Shown: one piece after another, positions 26,252-36,956 of the stretch
Position numbering within the stretch: position 1 is the stretch's first letter
How the letters are laid out: each line of letters begins with the position of its first letter
NCBI GenBank assembly: GCA_020226215.1
Contig: CM035234.1
Location: 15,652,713-15,716,712, forward strand
Origin: Sindora glabra
Lineage: Eukaryota > Streptophyta > Magnoliopsida > Fabales > Fabaceae
Length of the DNA stretch: 64,000 bases
Direction: 5' to 3'
The notes under the pieces: model-generated
Seen by the model: only the letters and a program-made list of their open reading frames with translations
Database searches by the model: none
Told to the model about the DNA's origin: nothing
Translations under genes and position numbers: made by a program

Positions 26252-29200
26252 TTATGCAGTTGAAAGATCTATTCGCGCCCCGAAATGATCTATCCTTGTC
26301 TGGTTTTGTTGTTTGGTACTCCGAAGAATTGAAACCTGAAAAACATTCCATGTAGAAAACATTAATACTGAAAAAGAATTATCTAAGAGAGAGAATCATC
26401 AAACTAGATGAACTCCCAGGTAGAGTCAAATTAGATTCAACTGCAATTGGAAGTTCAAGGATGGATAGACATATCATATCCATTTAACATCCTAAATTGA
26501 ACAAATCTCATCATTTTCATGAAATTCGGAGGGCAAATATTTAAAGAAACCATTGGATAAGTGATGATTTCATAATTAATACCCCTGCTTTTCTCAGTTG
26601 AAATTCAAATAAAAATTTAAAATAAATATTAGTTCTACATATGATGGAAAAATAACAAAGTGTCACCTTGGGCCTTTCCATAGAGCTTCCAAAATATCCA
26701 ACTCCAAAAGACAATGATGTGTAAGCAGCTGCAATCTCTACAGCTTTCAGCAATGACGATTTTCCTAGATCCTGAAGAAAGAAATGACTCAATATTTTTA
26801 TAAAGCTATTAACAGGCAAAGCTAGCTCCAGGGACTCACTGTTACATCTGATTGCACAACCAAGATCCCAGCACTGCAATCAGTACCACATTGACTGCTA
26901 TCCTCCGCAACAGAGCGTAATATTTTCGTACAAGCAGAAGCAGCACCAGATTGTGAGCTGAAGGGAAGTCAACATCAAAAAGTGTTGCTATAGCACTAAA
27001 AGCTAAGTAGCCAAGCTAAACTGTTCGAGAGCATACAAAATGCAGTTCTGTCAAAGGTAAGTTGCAGAAAATTTCAAGCCCTTGTTTGACAATTTCTACA
27101 AAATGATCAGATTTTTAGCATTAAGCTGAATAATGTAGTAGTTGTGTTTGCCAAATCCTAGCATACTATTTTTGTACAGCATGAAAAATATAGATTAAAA
27201 TTTTTACTTTTTCTTTCATTAAATTTCAAAAGTGAAGAGTTTATATATATATATGAGATGTTTGCATGATAAAAGCTTCAACGTGTAAAAGCTTCAATGT
27301 GCATGAGAGAATATTGGCAATTCTGGTTAAAATCCCAACCTACAAGTTATGTCTCATATAAAACTTGGATGAAAAATGTTCTGTTTCATGTCCTCAATTT
27401 TTTTCTCCCTGAAGAAAACAAAAACACAGATAAAATGTCCTTCAGAAGCCCAGGTTCATTTGTACAATTAAAGGAACAGCCATAGTTCTGAAGTGTATTG
27501 CGAGGCCACGTGCCAAGAAAGAATCAGAACTTTCCCTTAATAATATGATGTGATCATAAAATGCATAGGTCTCCCCATCTAAACAAAATTTAAACAATTA
27601 TTTGAATGAAAACATACAGTGACAATGAGATGCAGCATTCCCTTGCCGCAAATCCTTTCATTAGATGTTCTCCTGCGCCAGAGACACAACAGCCAGCCAT
27701 GAATGGAGCCCCAAAGGGCCCTTTTGATGAAGCCCAACAGCCCGAACCATACATTGCTGCTAACCCCACTCGTCCACTTATCTGTTGGATAATTTTTTAT
27801 ATAAAAAATGAGTTATCACTTAATGCACTAACAAGGAAATATGGAGAGCTAGAGGAAAAGCAAAACAAGGAAAACACCCATTACTTTCATGGCAATACCA
27901 CCACTAGAGGCCCCAGAAGCAACATGCCCTTCACTATCTACACAAATAACTCCCACTGTGTCCATCACTCTATCCTCTAAAGGATAATCTGCATACAGAA
28001 GCATAATAAAACGACTTTAGATCCAAAGAGGCTCACAGAGAATGCCATGCACGAGTTGTAATCTCTCAATACCCTTATGACAGAGAGACCTGAAATTTGG
28101 TTTTTTTACTCGGCTGCCTCAATTATTTTCATTGGACAAGTTCACCTCATAAAAGCATTTTTAAGTGATTCCAGTCAAAAATCGTCATTTGGGAGGGTTT
28201 ATGCTCCCTCTAAGGTAATTGCTTTTGTTTTGATGATGGCACTTAATAAGTTAATAGAATTATATCTTTTTAATATACTTCTCATTTTGGGGGGGAAAAA
28301 GTGCAATTATCTTTCTTTCCCTGAAAAAATGTGTATTATGTTCTTCACTGTGGATGTCTTGTTTTGAGGTTAAAGAATTCTATCTGTCTACAAAATTGGA
28401 TACCTGGTGATTCATTACTTTGACAGGCGGAAGAATTATCCTCTGTAGAATTTTCCGTCTTACAATTGGCAGCATCAATCATAGATTTGTATCTAATCCA
28501 TTGTGCCCTTGCCGTTTCTGTGACCAGCCACTGCAGAGAGACAAGTGCCAGTACAGACTTTAAACACATAATTCACAATAGCATATTATCAAAATTATGC
28601 CAAAGTTTCCAAAGACCTCATCAGCTTCTTTTGTACTGGCTGGCAAGGCAATGCCCTTAGATTTTGCCCATATACGAGCCCCTTCACCTGCTAAGAAGCT
28701 GCAGATGTGAGAAAATTATTAAGCCTCACAGTAGATATTATCACATGTGCTTGCTCTCATGAGATGGAGAAAAGAACAAAGTTTCTTAAACAATAAATGT
28801 GAGGATGACAATAACTATTATGTAATAAACTATTAATGAAGTTTGTTAAGCCAACAATTTGAAGATAAACAATTAAATTTAGGGTTATCACCACAGAAAT
28901 GCTAACAATGCAAAGAGGTCAAGAAGTCATTACATTGGAGGAATGCGACCCAGCAAAGGAGATCCCATCATTTGCTCTTTGGCTAATAAAGCAGCAATCT
29001 GGATAGCATTTTGGACACCTGATCTATAGCAAATGGAGCAAACACTGAATAACATAACTGGAAACCTAAAGCGCACATATAAAAGCAAACTCCAAGCTTA
29101 AACAAAAACTTAAGTAAAACAATATCTTTAGCATGTACAACATTTAAGTTTTCCCCTGCGAACTAGAGTGTTTTCATTGTGAAGCATTCAATATGGAGGT

Positions 29201-30109
29201 GGGTTTGTTTGCTATTGGAGGTTCAGAAAACTAATGGCTCATCCAGCATAGACCAGAACAGATGTGGATTCCAATTGTTCTATCATGCAAGTACCTGGCA
29301 CAGCTCCAACAGCCCCAAAACGTCCAGATTTTCCATCCATAATACTGGCATCGCATTCTACACTACCATCTTCTGTCAAATTGGAACCTCGGCCTGCATT
29401 TGTGCTTGGATCATCCTTCAGTGAAAAATTTAGGAAAAATTAATATCAATTCTTCCAAAGCGTTCTACTGCATTTCAACTGTTCTTATTAGCATTATTAT
29501 AAATTCAACTCGAAGCATAATCTCACCATATAATTTATCTAATAAGAAAGCCACAAGACTTGTCATTTTATCAATACAAAGTGGTACATAGCACATCCAT
29601 TAATTTATCAGAGACAACAACCATAAAAGAAAATTCAAGAACACAAATGCACATGCTAACTTGCTAAGACAATTAGTCAACCACAAATAAAAATATAGAA
29701 ATTAGAGTACCTCTAGCACTTGAATGGCTGCCATAACTGCATCTATGCATTGCCCAGATCCCTGAACCAAATTAAACAGAATGCTTCCGTCACAAAGTTC
29801 CGAAATTTTAGGTTAATCAGACCAACGGTAACTTGGAAGACACAAATTCTCACGGGCATCGACAATTTCACAAGTATAATCTCCCCCCCCCCCCTCTCAA
29901 CCATACGACCAAATCTCATTTCTTGAAAACAAGGAGTGAGGGGAGGAAGAAGATGAAACCTTGCAGAGAACAGCAGAGGCCGATAGGCAGGCGCGTTTCA
30001 TGGCAGACCTGAGGGCTTTCTCATTGGAGGGTGAGTGGTAACCAGCACCGACGTGAACCGCCACGAAGAACCTCCTCGGGCTTTTTCCGGCTCCCACTTC
30101 GCTAGCCAT
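26252..30109 (-). CDS. TASP1: Threonine aspartase (Taspase-1 type), 11 exons, 396 aa
   Basis: A self-cleaving N-terminal-nucleophile hydrolase of the asparaginase-2 family. Animal Taspase-1 cuts proteins after aspartate (for example MLL and TFIIA); plant substrates are not established. Exons run 30,109-29,960, 29,761-29,711, 29,415-29,295, 29,018-28,934, 28,698-28,617, 28,530-28,404, 27,988-27,885, 27,781-27,618, 26,957-26,840, 26,771-26,667 and 26,335-26,252. They total 1,191 nt, all with GT-AG borders and matching phases. The N-terminus has the conserved FVAVHVGAGYHSPSNE block. The processing site is MD-TVG, so Thr216 would be the nucleophile freed by cleavage after Asp215. SSGGIAMK, SGRVGLAA-YGSGCWA and the late FGVGYFGSSMERPK block follow. 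Human Taspase-1 is 420 aa with Thr234. The start ATG (30,107-30,109) directly precedes the conserved block. The gene appears intact. Confidence 0.95.
29881..29897. repeat. Poly-C tract in intron 1 of the threonine aspartase gene
   Basis: A run of about a dozen C residues interrupted only by T near the end. It is unusual in such AT-rich introns and prone to length change. Confidence 0.8.
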
Positions 30110-30269
30110 TGATCCCAACCACTATTTCTGAATTATGAACTAGTTTTCTGGCCTGCTGATTAGTTCTTAATATTGAAAGTGTAAGGAAGCGGCTAAGCCG
30201 TTTGGTTAGTTGGAACTCGCACTTCGCTGTTGCTGATTGTCGTGACTGAGATTCGAGAGAGCAAAATTC

Positions 30270-30300
30270 AAAATGGCTGCACTCTGCAGGCAGCCATTTT
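30270..30300. promoter_or_regulatory. Perfect 11-bp inverted repeat upstream of threonine aspartase
   Basis: AAAATGGCTGC (30,270-30,280) and GCAGCCATTTT (30,290-30,300) are perfect reverse complements separated by 9 bp. The site is 161 bp upstream of the start codon, right where GC-richer gene DNA gives way to AT-rich DNA. It could be a protein-binding site in the core promoter or a hairpin in the 5' leader. Function is inferred only from position. Confidence 0.45.
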
Positions 30301-30363
30301 TTATAACAATTTATCTGCGGTCCTTAATAAAATTAATATCATAAATATTTTTTATAACAATTT
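30297..30363. repeat. Short direct repeat at the promoter edge
   Basis: The string ttttttataacaattta occurs twice about 50 bp apart, followed in both cases by a similar gcggtcc/gcgtggac-like word and ttaa. This suggests a small local duplication. Confidence 0.4.
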
Positions 30364-31979
30364 AAGCGTGGACTGATTAAGGTTATCATTCCATATATAC
30401 TTAAAAAAAAGACGTTATTGATGTCACCGCATCCTAATTTTCTATTTTGCTAATCACAACAATATGACGGTGGAACTCATTAAAATGGAAGAGTTAGATA
30501 TAGTGCTAACATCATTTTCTTCTATTAGAGTATCTCCCATAGAATTCATATAATATGTATATTTGCAAGTAATGAAATTTTTTTATACATTTTACATCTT
30601 TTGTTAAAAGTTATAATTTCTAAATATAACGAGTAAAAATAACATCACTTACACTCTATCATTTTTAATCCTCCTTCATTCCTCTTTTCGTATCAGAAAA
30701 AGAATGTTTTTCTAGTTTGTAAAAGCATTAACTAAATCAATCCACTTTTTATAATATGAAAAAGAGATTGAGAGAAGTAAAGAGCAAGTAGAGAAATCTT
30801 ATGAAGAATTTTTTATATAACTTTAAATGATGAAACCATAACTTTTTGTACAATAAGTATATATAAAATCTATACATGCTTGTAACTTTTTTTTTATGTT
30901 TTGTTTTGTAAAAAATTACTTTTATAATTCTTATATTCAATTTTTATAAAAACTTAAAAATTTTTTTAGAGCATACCTAATAATGATCCTTCACCAATCA
31001 ATCAAGGGATAGTAAACCTTGATAAAATTTGCATACATAGATCATAATAATTGAAGTCCTAGTGACATGATTAATAATCAATAAATCACATTAACAGAAC
31101 AAGAGTAAAATTGATACATTATTCATATAATAATATGTATTATAGTATTTTAATATATTATTAAATTTAACTATTAATATATTATTATATAACATAATAT
31201 ATCTAATTTTTAAAAAAATTAAATTAGAGATACAATTAAATTTAATAATATATCATATTTTCTATTGTAAAATAATTATGTTTACACCAATATAAAGCAT
31301 TAGCTCTAATTTTTTTTTCTATTATATTATTTTATGAAAAAGAATTTAAGTGAAGTTTCATATGATTGTTATGGGAGAAATTCTAAGATATCCCCCAAAA
31401 TTTCTAAACCTTCAGTGGTGTAGCACAATTTCATCCATTAGATGAAATTTTCAAAGTCTAGATTACCAAAGACTTGAGTAATCTCATCCAATGGATGAAA
31501 TTATACCATACCAATTAACATTTGAAATCCCTGGAGGTACCGTTGCACTAATAATCACAAATTAAGAAATATAAATATTAATTGATTACTCAATCACTTG
31601 AGAATTGAATACACATGCAGTGATTGAGAACTTTACTGCAAATAACTATAAAACTTCATCTAAATTTTTTCCTTACTTTATGATAATGTTTTTTATGCTT
31701 GAAAGTTTAAATGTAAATGTAAATATAACAACATTGTCAATGCATAAAAGTATAAATCTTAACATAAAATGAAAAACTTTATGTCGTGTGAAATGATTAC
31801 TAAAGCAAAATGTAAAACATTTGGTATAATAGTACATACTTCAAATTGAACTGAACTGTGCATTAAGCTATGACATCCTTTGTCATTGTACAACAAAACC
31901 CCTGCATAAGGGGACCAGTTTGGCTTTTTAATGATGCAAAGGACGCAAAAAGAATTGTAATTGGAGGCTGCAGTAATCT
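30364..31979. other. Spacer between threonine aspartase and phosphomannomutase
   Basis: About 1.6 kb of AT-rich DNA. It should contain the upstream part of the threonine aspartase promoter (near 30.3 kb) and the 3' UTR of phosphomannomutase (near 31.9 kb). The only other structure seen is the hairpin at 31,420-31,521. Confidence 0.5.
31420..31521. repeat. Hairpin-forming inverted repeat (small MITE or foldback)
   Basis: An arm of about 42 bp (centred on caatttcatccattagatg) matches in reverse complement the arm at about 31,480-31,521 (catccaatggatgaaatt), at roughly 80% by eye, with a loop of about 10 bp. Both arms themselves contain the near-palindrome catccattggatg. It lies about 0.5 kb past the end of phosphomannomutase. 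Confidence 0.5.
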
Positions 31980-34900
31980 CTAAGGCTTTGCTACGAAGAT
32001 AGTTTTGCACTGCATCATTGTATCTTCAGGACTCGTAACTGAAAAACAAACATACTTATATCGTTCATGACAATCATCAAAGGTGCCCTATATATGCACA
32101 CGACTTTGTTCACTCGAGTGCCCTATATATGAAAAACAAAGATAGTTTTGCTACTTCGCTTGTTCACTCGAGTGCCCTATATATGAAAAACAAAGATAGT
32201 TTTGCACTGGACGTAGCACAGCCTCTACAGATATGACCAGTTTAAATCAAATTGCGATGTTTAATTGAATAAGATAACATTGAGCAAAAATAAACGAGTG
32301 TACCATTATCCCATTTTAGCTAACACCGTATTGGCCTTGACATACAAAATTGATTTCCATGCAATTCAAACCACATCGTGTTATTTTCACAAACGAAAAT
32401 TCAAGTTAAAAATAAATTACCTTTGTGCCCGACGGTCCTCTCTGATTCAAAAATTTCGTGGTCATTTCCACCCTGCTCAATGCAAAAACAAAATAAGTTT
32501 ATTAAGCAGAGCATGTTAATTGAACATTCAACCTGATTCATGCAATGGAAACTAGGATTCCGGCAGACAAGGTAAAGCCATCAGGCGTCAATGCACAGAA
32601 AACAAGTCAAGCAGGTGATTAATTGCCCTAAGCAACAGGAAAACAAGTTTGAAATTGAAGATTGAGTTGCCACATACATGTACTTAGATGTGAAAGAACT
32701 TTCCTTCTGTTAAATAACTTCGAAGGAGATTCAAGAGGAACATAAAAATAACTCAGTGTGTGCACAACAGAAACAAATGATGCAGCATTTCCTTGTTTAA
32801 TTTTTTTTATTTTCTTAGGAACAATTTTTTTCTTTTTTTGGGGGGGGGTGTGGGGGGAGGAGCTTTTGCTGAATTTAATTTTCCCATTATCCAATAAAAG
32901 ACAGAAGTAGTTGCTAACAGATACTAGTAAAATTGAAATGAAAGAACTAGCACTTATATGCAGAGAAGAATAAGACATATATGATAGTGGAATAGTGGAC
33001 CTCCTTCAACAGTCAAAACAATTTACAAATATAATATAAGCATGTGGACTGACCTTGTAAGTTTTGTCACCAAAGAAGTGGATTTCATTGAAATCATCAA
33101 GGTATCTCAGGCAGTATGTTTTGTCCCAACCTCGAGGGAAAACCTGTACAGAGTGATCAAGATTGAAATCTGTTTCGCGTATTTCTTGAGCAATAACAAA
33201 TCACCTGTAATGTGGATGAAAAACATCACTTACATCAAAGCTTATCTGTCCACCAATGGAAAATGTCAAATTAAGATGAGCAAACTTCTCACGAAGTACA
33301 GAAACCATTTTTGGGCGTATGTTGTGAACCTAAACATGCAAATTGAAAAATTTAAGGGCAAAGCAAAACACCAACAGAAATAAATTATGGGAATGAAATT
33401 CTCTTGCATATGATTTAAACCATATAGATGACCTTGTCATATTTCTCAAATTCTTCTCTCTCTTCTTGGCTACAATTTCGTCCAATTGGAGAAACATTCA
33501 GCATCCCACTACGGAACTCGATAAATGTTCCCCTAGCAATATTAATATATCAAATAGATTCAACAGTTTTCTACAAGTGTAAACACCATAAATATATGAA
33601 TAGCTTTTAAAAATCCACTGACCTCTTAATTGGGATATCCAAGTCTGCAATGTAATGAAGTGTAAAATTAATAAATTCCTGCATAATAATCCCCACTATA
33701 TCAGCATAACAAGCAACCAAGAACAAGAGAATCCCTCCAAGTTCATGGTTCTCTCTTCCTACCTGCAAGCAGCAGTAACAAGAGAATCCTCTCAAATCCC
33801 TTCATTGCTACCCAATGGTATAAAATCATCCATTCACTTGTGGTTTAATCAATTACTAATTCATAGATCAACTTGATATACTTAGTAATTTGTTTGGACA
33901 TTAAATCTTGCAACCCAAGAAATCAGCTTTACAACTTTAAACATAAAAGAGAATGCAGTCAGCACCCCAACTTCAGTTTCCCCCAAGTAAGATGCCTTGA
34001 ACAGGAATCAAAATAGAAGTCTTACCTTGAGCTTATCTTCCCCAAGAAATGACTTCAAGCTCTAGAAAAAAAGAGAATGCACAACTCAATTAGAGAAAAC
34101 TTCATGCATCAACCAATGAAAGGAATATATGCAGAGAAGACAAGTAATGAAACAAATAAAGGAAAGGAGAGTAGACATTGTAGGAAAGGATATCAAATCA
34201 AACTATTATGTGTAATTGTAAACGGTTAAGTTTCATCCCTATAGACATCAAAAGGAATTGTCACAATATGTTTCACTCTTTATAATGCCTACTCTGTTCA
34301 CATTACAGGACAACCAGGTAGAAATTATTTTAGCAATCAATCACAAGGATCAGCACAGAATTATACAGATACCATCTTACTTCATACCATAAGTTTCTCA
34401 AAATAGTTAAAGTATCATCATTGATCATGGCAAGTTGCTTTGAATCATTGGTTCAGGCCCTAAGTGGTACCTGGGTTCCAATGAGCTTTCCATCCTTATG
34501 AGCCACAAGACCATTCTCAGAGAATACATAATCATAGTCACTGATAACTGCAAAAACAAATAGGATGTTCAAAGTTAAGATCCATTTGTCTCCTGACAAA
34601 TCCCTTGTTCTTTAATGAAAACACTGATAATGACTATTAGCAAAGGAACAAACAGAATTAAAGAAAATGACAGAGAACAATTTTAAAGGCTAGAATGAAA
34701 CGATGTAGAGCAAGAATCAATTAACCAGATACTGAAAAGGAACATTCGGATCAATTATTTCAAATGAGTATTCCAACATTCAGATCAATTATTTCAAATG
34801 AGTATTCCAGATCTTTAACTAGTAAACCTGTCTTTCCAAGTTGCTCAGATATCTTTGAGAGGTCAGATCCACCCACAACTCCAACTGTTACAACCTGTAC

Positions 34901-35374
34901 AGGAGTGTCAGAAAAATACTCTATATATGGGAGAAATCTTACATAATTAAGAAGATATAGATATAAAGCTGGATAATGAAAATTCAAAATTTAATACCTT
35001 CCTTAAGTTCTGCATGAACTCTAACATTTCTGCAGTAGCCACCTAGCATGGAATGCAGAAATGTAATGAAAGCTAATCACTATAAAAGGTAAAATGAATA
35101 TTTCTAGTTTCTTTATCAAAGGGAAGTTGGCAATCATGCAGTAAATCTGCAATTGAATATTATGTTGGAAGGATCTAACCACAGACAAGTTTCTGATAAT
35201 AGATCTGTCTCATATAATAGTTGCATTGATAGATCTTCCCGTTACAGTTGTAAACAAAATAAATAAAGGTGTGGAGGAATTTTTAGCTCTGAAAGAGTTA
35301 CTTACCTTTCTTGGAGCTGAAAGAGTTCCATCAACATCAAATAAGGCAATTAAACCAGGCTTTCGAGCAGCCAT
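31980..35374 (-). CDS. PMM: Phosphomannomutase, 11 exons, 248 aa
   Basis: Cytosolic enzyme that interconverts mannose-6-phosphate and mannose-1-phosphate, the step before GDP-mannose, which feeds ascorbate, cell-wall glycans, N-glycans and GPI anchors. Exons are 35,374-35,306, 35,042-34,998, 34,894-34,828, 34,547-34,471, 34,061-34,026, 33,678-33,623, 33,532-33,433, 33,329-33,234, 33,143-33,054, 32,472-32,421 and 32,038-31,980. They sum to 747 nt with consistent phases and GT-AG borders. Motifs are the HAD nucleophile site FDVDGT (Asp13 nucleophile, Asp15 acid/base), VVGGSD, substrate-binding blocks EFRSGMLNVSPIGRNC and FSIGGQISFDVFPRGWDKTYCL, and the metal loop FFGDKTYKGGNDHEIF. Length fits the family (about 246-250 aa). 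The C-terminal tail (QCKTIFVAKP) is less typical than the usual QC-ALFL ending but stays open. The gene appears intact. Confidence 0.96.
32108..32206. repeat. 53-bp tandem duplication in phosphomannomutase intron 10
   Basis: Units start tgttcactcg at 32,108 and 32,161. Each carries agtgccctatatatgaaaaa and ends agatagttttgc. That end is identical to coding sequence of the last exon (31,996-32,009), so the intron repeat carries a piece copied from exon 11. Confidence 0.75.
32838..32862 (+). repeat. G-rich tract with quadruplex potential in intron 10
   Basis: The plus strand has nine Gs, TGT, six Gs, AGG and AG in about 22 bp. This is enough for alternating G-runs to form a quadruplex or a slipped structure on the template strand of phosphomannomutase. 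It stands out in an AT-rich intron. Confidence 0.6.
34741..34808. repeat. Near-perfect 34-bp tandem duplication in intron 3 of phosphomannomutase
   Basis: Units 34,741-34,774 and 34,775-34,808 differ at one position (aacattcgga versus aacattcaga). This suggests a recent duplication. It lies 20 bp from the exon 3 donor, in the intron between exons 3 and 4. Confidence 0.9.
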
Positions 35375-36000
35375 GACAGAGCACTCTCTGCAACCAGACA
35401 AGCAAATCCAAACCTTTTCATCAAGTGATGACAAACATTACACAGATTGTCATCAAGCTTTCAGCAAATAGCCAAATACATCTTCATACTACCAAATCTA
35501 AAACACATCTTCCCAATGGTAAATATTCCCAAAAATGCTTTCGATCCATCAGACAGTGGAAAAAGCAAAAACAAAAGAAAAGGAAAAAAAAACACCCTTT
35601 GAGAAGATCTTGAATTGCAACCACAAGATGAATATTTCAGAAAATCTTAATACTCTGAGCAATAAAATAATTCTATGACTTCGCCAGTTTAAGCTGAAGA
35701 TTCCAATTTGGAAGCTGTATTTGAATTTATAAGATAAAAATGCAAATCAGCACTGTTCATCATTTTGAATAAAAACCCCAAATCTAGAATTTAACCACTT
35801 AGAGTAATCCTTCAAGTTTCCACTTCAAAACCCGTTACATTTAGCTGAATCCTAATCGCAAAATTTGCAAACTACAACAGCAACAACAATGGGATGATTC
35901 AACCTTGCCTCAGTGAGTCAGTAGTCAACGAGAGAATGAGACCGTAGAGCTACAACGGTTCGAACCGGAACTTAGAGACGGAATGTATAGATTGCTGGAA
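35375..36000 (-). promoter_or_regulatory. Phosphomannomutase 5' leader with a likely 516-bp leader intron
   Basis: On the minus strand an acceptor (TTGCAG) ends at 35,388, leaving a 13-nt leader before the ATG. A plausible donor (AAG-GTTGAATC) is at 35,903, after a GC-richer leader exon running to about 36,000. Leader introns are common in plant housekeeping genes and often raise expression. The transcription start was not determined, and no clear TATA box was seen. Confidence 0.5.
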
Positions 36001-36206
36001 TTATAAAAATTTGTTCAGATCTGTGAAGAAAATAGACCAATGAACTTTCAGTGGGTCCTACCCCACATGTCGGAATATACGGTGTCTTCAAAGTAGTTGT
36101 CGGATCCGGTTCTCATCTAACTGAGCCCCAGCCCTTTCTCTCCGGTCTGATCCATTCATTTTTGGGCCCCTTTTTGCTTTTACTACTAAGGTGTCCCATT
36201 TTGTAA

Positions 36207-36953
36207 AGACTCATTTGGTTGGCAAGAAGTTTATAAAGGAAGTATAATTTCTTGGAAAATAAAGGTTGTGTGGGTTATTTGGTTGCTCGTTAAGTAACAA
36301 AATGATAAAAAGTCTTATTTTTCATAGAAGAAAAAAAGTAATTTACTCATTCCTCCTTGATTAGTTGGATTCCTGCATCTTTTATGAAAACAAATATAAA
36401 AATATTTTTATTAATTTTAATTAATAACAAATTTTATCTTTTTAATTTTAACTAAAGATAAATTAAAGGAAAATCTCAATCACCTCATATTATTTTTTAA
36501 AATGATCAATATTATAATTTTTTGTATTTTCTTTTAGTAATTGCTATTTATCTCTTCTTATTCCTTTATTATTCGTATTTGTCTATAAAATTTTGAAAAA
36601 AATGATAGTTGCATAGACTCATTGAATAAGTACTTTAATTATTTACAGTTATGAGAGATAAAAAAACTTACGAACAAAAAAGATATAATATAAAATACAC
36701 AAAACATATCACTTCAAAGAAAAAATAATTGAAATTCATTAATATTTCTAATTTTTTTGTATTATAATTATAGAAAATATCATAATTATTTTGTTAATAC
36801 TTTTCAAAAAGCTTAAAGTTGAAATAAATAAAAATAAAAAGTTAATTGTTCAAATAGATTTGAGCACATTTTGGGGAGTTCACAAATACATTTATTTCTT
36901 ATAAAGTTCAACTTTCTAGAAGAGTTTACTTCTTATGTCAACCAAATGGGTTC
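36207..36953. mobile_element. Tourist-like MITE, 747 bp, with TAA target duplication
   Basis: The ends are inverted repeats: AGACTCATTTGGTTGGCA on the left, and GAACCCATTTGGTTGACA as the reverse complement on the right. Both are followed by AAGAAGT and, further in, an ACTTTATAA-like block. The element is flanked on both sides by TAA (36,204-36,206 and 36,954-36,956), the target duplication expected of Harbinger-class elements. The interior is AT-rich with no transposase. It sits about 0.2 kb upstream of the phosphomannomutase leader, so it may border or form part of the promoter. Confidence 0.7.
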
Positions 36954-36956
36954 TAA

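Noticed and set aside
26541..26879. A 112-codon minus-strand frame
   Set aside because: It is exon 10 of the threonine aspartase plus intron read-through on both sides, and the exon borders explain it.
27606..27980. A 124-codon plus-strand frame
   Set aside because: It is the antisense shadow of exons 7 and 8 of the threonine aspartase and has no protein-family features.
32628..32978. A 116-codon minus-strand frame
   Set aside because: It lies wholly in intron 10 or between exons of phosphomannomutase and crosses the G-run. Composition is random.
33042..33383. A 113-codon plus-strand frame
   Set aside because: It is the antisense shadow of phosphomannomutase exons 8 and 9.
35957..35966. 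GGTTCGAACC resembling a tRNA T-loop
   Set aside because: The flanks cannot form a five-pair T stem and no acceptor or anticodon arm fits. It is a short palindrome in the phosphomannomutase leader exon.
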